Positions 1 through 10,387 of a stretch of 64,000 bases of DNA are shown here, piece by piece. Source of the DNA: Hysterium pulicare CBS 123377 (Eukaryota > Ascomycota > Dothideomycetes > Hysteriales > Hysteriaceae); assembly GCA_000467715.1 (NCBI GenBank), contig AJFK01000163.1, positions 35,964 through 99,963 on the forward strand. Reading direction: 5' to 3'. The notes below the pieces were generated by a model. It worked only from the letters and a program-made list of their open reading frames with translations, was not told the origin of the DNA and did no database searches. How positions within the stretch are numbered: position 1 is the stretch's first letter; each line of letters starts with the position of its first letter. The position numbers were made by a program, and so were the translations under genes.

Positions 1-2476
1 CTAAATTGGAGCGACCAAAGCGAGAAGACTCGCTCCCCAGCTCTTCACTTAAAGCTTCGCTGTCAAGGAAGGATATCCCGTCAAAGTCTTCACCAAGCAC
101 TCCCACTGTTCCTAATTACACTCATGAAAGAAAAATGTCTGCAGGAGGCAATCTTTCTCAATTGAATGGTGGCTTGACCATCTCGAGTCCCATTGAGTCT
201 CCCACTTCTAAGAGTGTGCTTGATCCACCACCTCCACCAACGCGCTCTGCCGGTCGTCCAGGCGCTGTTCCTACTACCGAGACATTTACCTCACCTAGGG
301 CACCACCCCAACCCCCACCACCACCACCGCAGCAAAACCACAGGGCTACCGAGTCCGTCAGCACAGTTCAAAGTGACAGCTCACATCACGTATATTCTCC
401 TGTTGGTTTGCCGCGTTATAGTGGACAAGGTGACTTCTCGATGGATGAGGAAATGGCCAGGATTTTGTCCCATCAGGATAACGCTGAGAGAGAAGGTGGT
501 GTTTTGCGCAGGGTCTCAAACGCCGTGTCAAAGCATGGGCGTAGTTTCAGCGACAGAGGATCCCGAACTTCATCAGCCGGGCACAAGAAGTGGCCAACGA
601 ACGGCTCCATTGACATCAGTAGTCCAATGGTAGCCTCCCCTGACTCAAAGGAGGAGAACGTCAACTTGAGAAATGAGTTACGCCGAGCTCAACAGAGGAT
701 CGCCGAACTCGAAGCGGAAAAGAATGGTCTCCAGGAGACTGTCAATAGCGCCGCCGATATAAAGCAAGCCAACACTGTTTTGAGGGAGAAACGTAATACG
801 ATGGCTTTTCTGGATGGCCAACGAGAAATGGTAATCCGGGAGCTGGAAATCATGACTGAACACCTCCAGAAAGCGAAAGAGAACAGTGGGACTTTGGATA
901 TCAGCCAACTCAAGTCGGACATCCTCAAAGACTTCGCGGCCTCGTTGAAAAAGTTGAAAGACCAGCTTGGAGGACAAATCGAAGATCTGATTGCAAAACG
1001 TACGGAGCTCACAGACGAGATCTCAAACCTTATTCAAATGAAGGACAAAGGCTTCCAGGAGTACGAGTCGCTTAGCGCACAGAACAACAAACTGTCGAAC
1101 ATGAACCGAGATTTGATCGAGACGATACAAAGAGCACTCAAAGAGAACAAGCAGCACAATAACAGCCATTCCATTGATGGCGGACGACCTCCGGCAAACG
1201 GACTGGGCATTTATCAACCACACCACAAAGGTGGAAAGTCAGACATCTCCATCGATTTCCAGCAGTTAGGCCACGAAGCATCTTACTCAAACCTTCAAGA
1301 AGCTGAGACGGAGGCTACAATGCTTTCTGCGCCACAGGTCGTGAACATCCGTAAAGGCAAGCCGAACAAGTTCAATTGGAAGAAAGGAGGGCAAGCTATC
1401 ACGAAAAATGTCACCAAGGGTCTCAACCGTGCATTCGCGTCGGACCCTCGCCGTGAAGAACCTTATGACCAGATCAAAGTCATCGGTACTCCTTACGGAT
1501 CCGTTCATTCCAATTCTGATATGTCTTCCTTGATGGGTCCTGCTAGGCCCAAGGAGGAACTTCCACGCGGCTGGTTTGGAAACAAGGCAAATAATGGCAA
1601 GCCAGATCAATTAAGGAGTCTTCATAGCAACAATAGTAGCAGCAACTTGACAGCTAAGGCTGTGAATAGTTCTCGTAAGTCACCGCCTATTACCACTTCC
1701 TTAGGCGCAGACTAATCTCGCACAGTTCTATACGGTTCCGATTTGACTACCAGGTGCGACTTCGAGAAACGAATGCTTCCGTACATCGTCACTAGATGTA
1801 TTGAGGAAGTTGAGCTGAGAGGTAAGATCGATATTTAGGCACTACCACTTTGTCACCGCTGATGGTTGTAGGTATGGAAATGGAGGGCATCTATCGTAAG
1901 AGCGGTGGAACTGGTCAAGTGAACCAGGTGAAAGCCGGTTTTGAGAAGAATACCGACTTCGATATCTCCGACCCTGATCTGGATATTCACGCTGTCTCTT
2001 CAACCCTTAAGTCGTATCTACGGTCACTTCCAGTTCCGCTGATCTGCTTCGATATCTATGACGATTTCATAACTGCTGGGCGTAAGTTTCTGAATTCATC
2101 AGACTTGTTCGTGATACTGACAGCCTCCTAGAAATTCAAGACCAGGAAAAGCAAGTCAAAGCATTGATTACTACAATCAACGAATTGCCTCGTGCTCACC
2201 ACGACTGCCTTCAATTCCTCATGTTCCATCTTTCTCGCGTCATCCACCACCAGAAAGAGAATCTTGTATGCCTCCCTCAGCACAGTTTCTGCCGTATACT
2301 CGCTAACAACCCTCTAGATGACTCCTCTCAATCTCGCCGTAGTCTTCGCTCCCACAATCATGCGCACCCCGAATCCTCAAGACGAACTCCGAGACATGAA
2401 AATGCAGCGACTAGCCGTCCAAGCTCTCATAGAAAACCACAGATCCGTCTTCAGCTCTGCCGATGATGACGACTAA
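1..2476 (+). CDS. RhoGAP protein, 3' part (probable LIM-RhoGAP, Rga1-like)
   Basis: GTPase-activating protein for a Rho/Cdc42-type GTPase, expected at sites of polar growth. The window enters mid-gene; frame is open from base 3. Exons I infer: <1-1674, 1726-1821, 1872-2081, 2132-2265, 2318-2476 (756 residues seen). The first 200 residues are Pro/Ser-rich and disordered, about 215-390 form a coiled coil, and the last 200 are a RhoGAP domain starting at LYGSDL, with the arginine finger in GIYRKSGG and the conserved MTPLNLAVVFAPTIM helix. It ends in DDDD. Coiled coil plus C-terminal RhoGAP matches fungal LIM-RhoGAPs of the Rga1 type, whose LIM domains would lie upstream of the window; that part is inference. 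The RhoGAP assignment itself is firm. Confidence 0.93.
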
Positions 2477-4037
2477 GTCTTGCGAAACGACGATACCCTT
2501 TCTCTTCACTTCTTTTCTACACTTTCTTGCATTTGGCGGACATCTCTGCTTTCACTCCAATACCTCCCTTGTAGTTCTGCATTTACCCAGTCTTTGGCTT
2601 CTATTCCCCCCCAATTCCCCCACGGGTTTTCTTCTTCCACAGAAGTAACCCCTTTTCCCGGTTCTTTTCTCTGTCTATGTAAATTGCGCTGCAAGCCAAC
2701 GGCCGAAGGTCCCTGATACCACTTTTCTTCTTTTTCTACTCGACCTTTGGCGTGGAGTTAAGTCGGCCTGCTTACTTGCATGTTTGTTTTCTCTCTTCAA
2801 CTACTACCCCAAATTGCTGGTTTGTTCCAGTAGTTTTTCTTTTTTTTTCTTTTACCACCAAGCGAGTGTGCTACGACCAAATCCAAATCTAACGATCATT
2901 GAATGCGAGGGGTGTTGAAATTGGGGGAACGAACGAAGCGAACAAATGGATGGAACCCCCCCCATTTGTTGTTGGTGCTTTTTCGAAACCCTTCTTCTGT
3001 GTATAATATGCCAAGCCTTTTGATTCGGGGGTTGCAAATGACACCCTGGATCTCATTGTCTATGTTCAAGAATGAATTAAGGAGTGATGTGATCGAGTGG
3101 CTCCCCTGCCATCCATATGTTTCGCAAACTCTATATTCTATAAATGAAAGCGGGATACTGCTCGCCTAGCGAATAGCGAAACGAAACCGCCGACTCTCTG
3201 CACTAGAAATACTGTATAACGCGAAATCTCAGCACTCACTCCAACCACAATTATCGAGGACAGATAATAGCCAATATAAACAATACTCTCCATTCCATCC
3301 TTCTCATTTCCTTCTCTCCCCGCAAAAAACCTCCATCACTAAAACACGAGCTAGATCTCCTTCCTCCAGAAACTCCCTACTATCCTATACTCGAGCCACT
3401 ATTTGAAGCCTTAATCTCCTTGATTTCATCCAACTCTACCTTACTCTCCCGTCCACCCTAACCGTCCAAGCACATGGCGCACAAGAAGTGAATGAGTGAG
3501 TGGCGAAGAGAGGGAATGAACGGTGCTCTTCGCAGCCAGTATGACGCTATGTGAGCAAGACGGGTTGGATGATGATGCGTGGACGGATGACTATTTTAGA
3601 GTGGGGATTTGGGGGTTGCTGGTGGAGGGTGGGTTTGGATATTCGACGATGGGGGTGTGGGGAATGAAAGATTTGTTCTTTTACACGGAGGGAGGGAGAG
3701 TGTTAGTTGGTGAGATAGAAAGGTAGATTGGGCAACGATGTTCGTTTTCCAGTCCGGGTTGGAGGAGTGGTGTTAGTAGTCAGTAAGAATGATAGAAAGA
3801 TCAACATCATTAGATTTAAGGGATTGTTCCGAGGCCTGAGTTGTGGCTTGTTTGAGCTCTGGATAGCTGTATTAGGGGGAACAAATGAAGTCCAAACGCG
3901 TCTAGCGATGTTAAACGCCTTCTCGTCTTCAGTAGCCAGCCCAACATAATCCCGCTATCCTGCCCTTTCATCTCTTCCAATTGCCTCCGTAAACACCACC
4001 CATCTCTCCATACAATCCTCTCTTCTAATCCAACGTT
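2477..4037. other. Convergent 3' intergenic region, no gene seen
   Basis: This lies between the ends of the RhoGAP gene (+) and the rhodanese gene (-), so it should hold two 3' UTRs. It contains a T-run around 2838-2850 and a strongly pyrimidine-rich plus strand at about 3290-3470. Short open frames (for example 3523-3726) have no recognisable motif or coding character. A non-coding transcript cannot be excluded. Confidence 0.5.
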
Positions 4038-4758
4038 TCAAACCGTATTCTCCCCCGCACCCCCTGGCTTCCCCCCCGGCTGCGGATCCTTACTCCCCGC
4101 ACCCCCCCTCCTCTCCCAATCCATCCAACTCCCCCTATACTCCCCGACCTTCTCATACCCACCCTGTCTCGCCAACTGCGCCGCCGCCGCGCTCCTCACG
4201 CCCGCTTTACAGTAAAACACGACCTCGGTCGCCGGCGGCGGTTTCTGGAACCCGAAGCGGTCCTCGAATTCGTCCGGGGGCAGGAGCAGGGCGTCGGGGT
4301 GAGAGGTTATGGGGATGTTGAGCGCGGTGGGGATGGAGCCGGAGGCGTATTCGGAGGGTTCGCGGACGTCTGGGGGAAGGAGGGAGGGAGGTTAGTTGGG
4401 GGATTGGAGAGGTGGGATGGCTTGGGGCTGCGGAAGAGGGACCTACCGATAAGTATAACCTCCATATCCGGACTCTCAACAAGCTTCTTAATCTACAACC
4501 CCCCCGTAACCAATCAGTCCCTTTCCCTTCCTATGAAGAAACATTTCTATCACTCACATCCTCAAACTCATAAGGCTTCGACTTCTCAATTCCCACCGGT
4601 GCCGAATGCCATCGTGTCTGTTGTACCTGTCTGCAAAGTGGCACTTGTACGGCGCGGGGAGCTGGAGCTCTGGCTCGTGGGGCTAGGGAGAGCTGCGAGC
4701 GTAGGATTGTGGAAGGAGAGCGGAGGGGAAGGGCGAGGAGTGCGCGTTTGGAAGCCAT
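4038..4758 (-). CDS. Mitochondrial single-domain rhodanese (thiosulfate sulfurtransferase)
   Basis: Sulfane-sulfur transferase, probably in the mitochondrial matrix. Exons on the minus strand: 4758-4558, 4492-4447, 4369-4038, giving 192 residues; all junctions keep frame. The start is the ATG at 4758; an open frame extends upstream to 4839, but MASKRALLALPLR begins a typical Arg-rich, acid-poor mitochondrial presequence of about 50 residues. The rhodanese fold follows, with the EVILIDVREPSEY segment joined exactly across the second intron, and the catalytic loop CKAGVRS (Cys about 134). The C-terminus is Gly-rich. Length and layout resemble yeast Rdl1/Rdl2. Physiological donor and acceptor cannot be told from sequence. 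Confidence 0.9.
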
Positions 4759-5486
4759 TGTTGATATTATTGAAGGTTCAAGGTGCTTGTACAAAGTGTA
4801 GAGGTTTGACTCGGAGAGCTGAAGCTTGACCAGTGACAAAATTTAGCCGACGTCATCGTGCGGTCACGTGCTTCCTTCAAACTGTTCGTACTGGAATGTG
4901 GCACTATTAAGTTCATTCCTGCGCATCTATCACTGACCACATGTAAAATCGCAGATTATAGGTATTCCTGTTTCTTCTATTGTGTATTTGGTGTCTGCTT
5001 CCATAGTTGTTCTTTGCCATACAAGTCCCATCCCCATCCACTGAGCATACCATACAAGCCATTTTCTCGAGTCATGGAGGGTCGTGATGAGGGGATAGAG
5101 GAGGAAAGATGAGAAGGCCAGGACGACGGGCTCCGAAACACACACAAACGATCCACCTCAAGCATAGAACCGCAACCCTCCACCACCCTTCAATTCACAA
5201 CGCCACTAAAATCGAGCATCAACCAAACCATACAAACAAGTCAAGCAAATTGGTATATTTCTTTTTTGCGCCTTGGGGGAATCATTTCTCTCTTGAACGC
5301 CCTTCGTTCGTAAAAGACCAGAGTAACAGAGTAGTAGCCAGAAATAGGACAGAACAAGCAATACGTACACACGTGCCAGCCGAAAGAGGCTTTTGTTCGC
5401 CGTACATGGGTATAATTCTTTTGTCATGGGGGTAACCAGAGAGGGGTATTTGGTATTCATAAACCGGTAAGATTGAAATGACCTTT
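4759..5486. other. Intergenic, 5' of rhodanese and 3' of KH gene
   Basis: It carries the promoter of the rhodanese gene (reading leftwards) and the 3' UTR of the KH gene. Open frames on both strands here lack coding character. I see no repeat or RNA gene. Confidence 0.4.
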
Positions 5487-8400
5487 TTAACGAGGAGGCC
5501 CAATAGGGGCCGGGTATCCATTAATCGAATGAGAAGTGCTGGGACGACCGCTGTCGACGGAAGCCCGCGGATCATACCTGGGAGTGATATCGCCAGGTGC
5601 CGCAGAAGTAGAGCCGAATGGAAATTTGTTCTCGAAGCGAGCGGCTGGCACAGGCCAGCCATTGTTGTGATGTTCGTCATCGGCAAGGTTTATGCCGCTG
5701 TCATTCCAAGGGTTTCGATAGCCGCTTCCTTGGGATTCGAGACTGGCAAGGGATGCTTTGGATGCATTGCTGGATGCATGCTTGAAAAGAGATCCGGGGG
5801 AGTTAGAACCGTTCTTGCGTCGTTCGAAGATGGAGGTGAAGGAAGACATGCTTCCTGGCTTGCGAAGCCGGTCCAAAACACCAGAACGTTCGGCGGCATC
5901 GTCACCAAAATGGGAGCGAGTCGGAGAGTCGGTTGTATCAACCGGTGGTTCGGCGCGCTGAAGCAGTTTAGATTCAAAAAAAGGAAGGGAGTCTTCGAAG
6001 GAATCGGACTTGGGACGCGGGATAGCGCCCCTGATGGCATTAGCATCCAAACCATGCATAACCATATTGTTAACAAGAAAGTCGATGGCATCCTTGAGGC
6101 CCCCGGCATTGTTCCTCGTGAAACTTAGAACAAGAGATTCGACGCGTTGCTCGATACCATCAATCGTCTCATGCTGGGGTTCTCTCAGATGCACTTCGAC
6201 AACGTATTGATCTTTCATTTTATCAAGCACTTCGCTCTTGAAATCAGAAGATCGCATGTATTCTCCAAGCTCCACAGAGGCCGGGAAGGCAAGCTCGTGG
6301 CTTTCGGGGACCATGCCCTGAGTGAATGTTAGTCTAAATCACGATTTTGAGTGTCCGAAACCATTACCAAGAACTCATCAACCGCCAACGGCACCTGATA
6401 CTCAGGACCAGAAACAGTGACAATATCGCTAGCTTCCTCAGTGCTTGGAAACATGATCTTGCAGTTGAATTTTTTCTCCAGCTCATCAATCTTATCCATA
6501 TGAGCAATGAGCTCGCGGTGGTAGAGGCGATTGATCGGAACCTGTTCAGAGACGAATTCTGCATCTGCCTTCTCAACCATATCCATGATCTCCTGCTTGA
6601 CCAAGTCCAAGTTCTGGGCATTACGAGCGGGCGTACGACAGATGACATTATCGACCTTGATGTCATCTTCTTCCTTGCCAAAACCGCCACGGTCCATTGC
6701 ATTAGAGAATTTGACGAATACAGAGTATTTCTTCATGATGCGTTGGATGTGTTGGCCACCGATGCCAATGATGCGCTTATGGTATTGATCTGGGACGTGG
6801 AAAGAAATTGCAGCAGGCATTTCTTGCTCGACGAGGTCCAGACCGCTTTTGGTGGCATCGTATTGAGCGCCACGGACGACAATGTAGAAGTTGTACTCAT
6901 TGAAGCCGTCAAAGACGATTTGGACGCTACTGTGGCTCATGATCTTGTTGATCTTACCGTTCTTCTTGCCACTTACAAACTCTTTATGTTCGTTGGCAAG
7001 TTCGATTTTGACACTCATATTGTACTGAGATTTCTTGACGAAAGGGATATTGTTTATCACCATCATGGCGGCTTTGACGGCATCATCGGAACCATATATG
7101 TGGAAGTTGAGCTTCTCGAAGCTGATCTCTGCTCCGGAGTTGATGCAAATATCCGACAACATGGCTCGAACGTCGTTCTGGGTTGGTGGACGCTGAGTGG
7201 GATCGGGGTGAGTGATGAACCAAGATGCGCTATAGAATTGGCCGGCCTGCAGACAGTTAATATATATTTGGTAAGGTGAAGGTAACATGATGCTTACGAG
7301 AGCCATCATTTCGCGCACGGTGCGTTCGACATTGAGAACATCTGTTCCTTGAACTCGAACGACACCGCGCTGCATCCCTAGGGGAGGAAGGAGGATGTAA
7401 GACCCGTTGTTCTCGATTATCTTCCGAACCTTGTCAAGACGTTCTAAGAGGATGCTATCCAGCTTTGTATCAGTCACTACAACGGGCTTCACAAAAACCT
7501 TTGTTGCCATGACAAGATCATGGAGTTTCTGCTTTGCGTTTATGATATTTTCGATTTTTTCTCCGGTTATATAAACCATGTCCTCAGGTCTTCGCATGGC
7601 GCCTGATGGTGTATAGCCGAAGATGCGAGGGAACGGAGGTGGGAAATAGATCGCCGTTGACGTCGCGGATTCAATTAACTTGATATTTTTTCGACCGCGT
7701 CCACAAATTAGTGTATGCATGGTAAGCTCTAGTTTCAACGTATCGACATGGCGCTGCAGCTGTAAAGACTGTTAGTGATGGGAGTGAAATTCGGCCCGGA
7801 AGTATGCGGCTTACAATTTGATCAATCATGATCAACACCCTGGTCTTTGCGTGTTCCATGGTTTCCATATCACCAAAGATTTGACACCGTAACCTTGAAT
7901 CCATACTACTCTCCAGACTGCCATTAAAACTCGCAGATTCGATGTCGGGTTGTTTCGGGTATAGAACGAAGATATCTGCTTTGGTTGTCTTGGAGATGAG
8001 ATCCAGCTGGGTGAGCACAGGTGACTTGACGCCGGTGCCAGTGTGTTCCATGATGTGTTTCGAGTCGATATCAACGAAAGAAGACCTCTGATGATCACAC
8101 ATCTATTAGCTAGTGTTTCTTGCAGAGAGTTGCTGACAGAAAAAACCTACCAGTGAAATGGGAGTCGAGTTAAGAATCTTAGCTCGCATTGAGTTCACCA
8201 GCTCCAGTTCTCCCGACAGGCAAACATTGGTGACCAGTGCTCTCAATGGACCTCTTTGCAAACCGGGTAACGGCTTGGGTTCTGATGAGACCACAACAGC
8301 TTGAACCTGCCCATCACTGCTATCACTGATCTCCCGACATAGATTCCGTAGGTTTTCGACGTTCTGAGCGTGCACTGGGAGTTTGTGGTTGGGGATGCCT

Positions 8401-8690
8401 TCTGCCGTCCCTTCCGGATGGGTCCAGCGTGTCTTTGCCCCAGGACTGGCATACATGATCTCATCGACATCGGGACCGGCGAGGTTGGAAGAAAAGGGAA
8501 CATTGAACGAGGTGTGGACCTGAGTGCCTGGTGGGATAGCTGGGGGAGCTGCAGATGCTGCAGATGGACGTTTGAGAGGCGCTGTTCCGGGCATATCGTG
8601 ACTTGACCTCGAGAAGCCAAAGCCAGAGGAGGGCGTCATCTTTTCCCAGCCATGGCGGGCGGAGCCTGTGAAGTTAGATATTTTGTGCAT
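5487..8690 (-). CDS. Multi-KH-domain RNA-binding protein
   Basis: Cytoplasmic RNA-binding protein, by family. Minus-strand exons: 8690-8151, 8087-7815, 7759-7298, 7246-6368, 6317-5487 (994 residues); every junction is in frame and has GTAAGx/GTAGGT donors. At least three KH modules are visible from their GxxG loops: GRGRKNI near residue 291, GKKNGKI near 518, and GIGGQHI near 586, with further degenerate KH-like segments between. The C-terminal 150 residues are Ser/Pro/Asn-rich and disordered. The start ATG (8690) follows a leader that also stays open; I chose it because MHKISNF is the first ATG before conserved-looking sequence. It resembles fungal proteins of the YLL032C/Mug60 type, but I am not certain of orthology. 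RNA targets are unknown. Confidence 0.88.
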
Positions 8691-10387
8691 AGTGAAAGAG
8701 CCGCCCCTGGGCAGTGACGGGCGACGGAGTGATGGTGAGTGAGAAGGAGGAATGGTTGGACGTGTGCGTGGAGGGCAACAAGGCACAAGGCTGAGTGAGC
8801 GAGAGCGAACGAGTCGAGGTGGGATTTGCCGGGTGTACTTCGTCCCAACGGGCCTCCCACGGGCCACCGAGCTCTGCGGTACCAGAGGCAGCCAAAAGCC
8901 CAGATTGCAAAGCCAAGTGCGCACCCCGCCTGTCTCACGGCGGCACACGCAGAATGTCAGAGGTCCGCCTTTCGACGCCTGCGATTGTCCAGCTGCTTTG
9001 TCGCCCTCAAGGGGGAGCGTAGTATTGCAGCTGCAGCCGCCTGTTTGTTGGGCAATGAGGGTGGGCAGCTGCGAAATCTGTATGCGACCTAGGCGATCGC
9101 AGCGCCCTGAGTGGTTCCAGCGTGCCGGGGGTTTTGCGAGACACTTCAACCGCCGCGAAACCTACTGATAATAACGAACCGTGTTAAGCATGCTGAGAAC
9201 GGCCGTCGACGTCGACATTCTCCGTGGGGCGAACAAGACCCGTGGCCCTTCAACGCTATATGGGCATCATGATGCAACTGGCAACAGAAAATGGCTCTCT
9301 CAAAGCGGGAATCTGGTCTGGACAGACCTGTTTATGGTGCATTCGTGACGGTGGACGCTGTCATTCATGTCCCAATAGACCGACAATCCAAACTTGGTTT
9401 GGACTTTGCGAAGGGCCTGGAATCCATCTCTCTACTCTACACTACTCAAGGAAATGCTTGTATTCGATACCTTCTTTTGCATTGCCAGCCTGTTGGGGTT
9501 AATTGGCGAGGTCTGGCGGCACTGATTCTGTCGATCAGCAAGATGAGGCTATTACAATGCTTTCCCTTGGCTGCTTCTGGAAGTAAAGCGTCTCACTTCG
9601 CAACCTCCCCTACGATTCACTACATCATGAGTGTCACCCCTTGGCATTCCTGCATTCATTCCCTCAACGTACCGAGCAACAAAGCGCGGAACCTTGTGTT
9701 TGGATATCGAGTGGGCTGTGCAAGAGTAGGCGGGCATTGAAACTCGGACAAGCGACACTGTGGGTGCGTATGGTACCGCGGACAGCGAGACACGCATCCA
9801 TGTAAACGAACTTTAGGAGTGCCTTTTTTGGGTACTTGTCTCTATCGTCCATGTCATCTCATATCTAAATTCGTTTTCTGTGAGCGGGTTTTTGGTGTGG
9901 ACCCACCGTCGGATATCAAAATGCAGCAAAGACTGTTCTCACCCTCGCCGGTGGGTCCCGAAACAACAAGGAAAGCCTAATTACCTAGACTATAGAAGCC
10001 CGATGAACACGAGACCTTCTGGGCATACCGAAGGGACACCGATTCCATCATGACTATATGTGAGAGGAGAGACTTGGGTTCGGTTTCGTCACTGTTAAAC
10101 ATCAACGAAATTCATTCACTGCCTTCATCCAAGTAGCATGGTAATAGATAGAAAGCATCGATTGAATATTATCTAGAATTTTTGGTTGGATGCCATTGAG
10201 GTTTCCAGTCTGTCCGAGAAACCGTGCTATCCAAACACACGTGAAGCAACAATCCTCTAACCTTGACCTTGCACCTTCGCTTACAGGTGATGCTGGCTAT
10301 GCTTGCAAAACAGAAACCCCATCAAATAATACAATGTTGAACAGGTATGACAGACAAACGCCTTCATCTTCCGACAAGTAGTGCCAC
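8691..10387. other. Intergenic 1.7 kb, no convincing gene
   Basis: Upstream of the KH gene and downstream of the disordered-protein gene, both on the minus strand. Frames up to 149 codons occur (9291-9740) but have no domain, no low-complexity bias and no plausible splice partners. I treat the region as a long 5' leader plus promoter and a 3' UTR. Confidence 0.4.

Noticed and set aside
3523-3949. Two consecutive small frames (67 and 73 codons)
   Set aside because: Gly/Val-rich by base composition, without domain or splice logic.
5478-6128. 216-codon plus-strand frame
   Set aside because: It is the antisense shadow of the last exon of the KH gene.
6347-7279. 310-codon plus-strand frame
   Set aside because: Antisense of KH exon 4; the minus strand carries clear KH motifs and matching splice sites.
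9291-9740. 149-codon open frame on plus strand
   Set aside because: No motif, odd composition, and it lies in the upstream region of the KH gene; probably chance.
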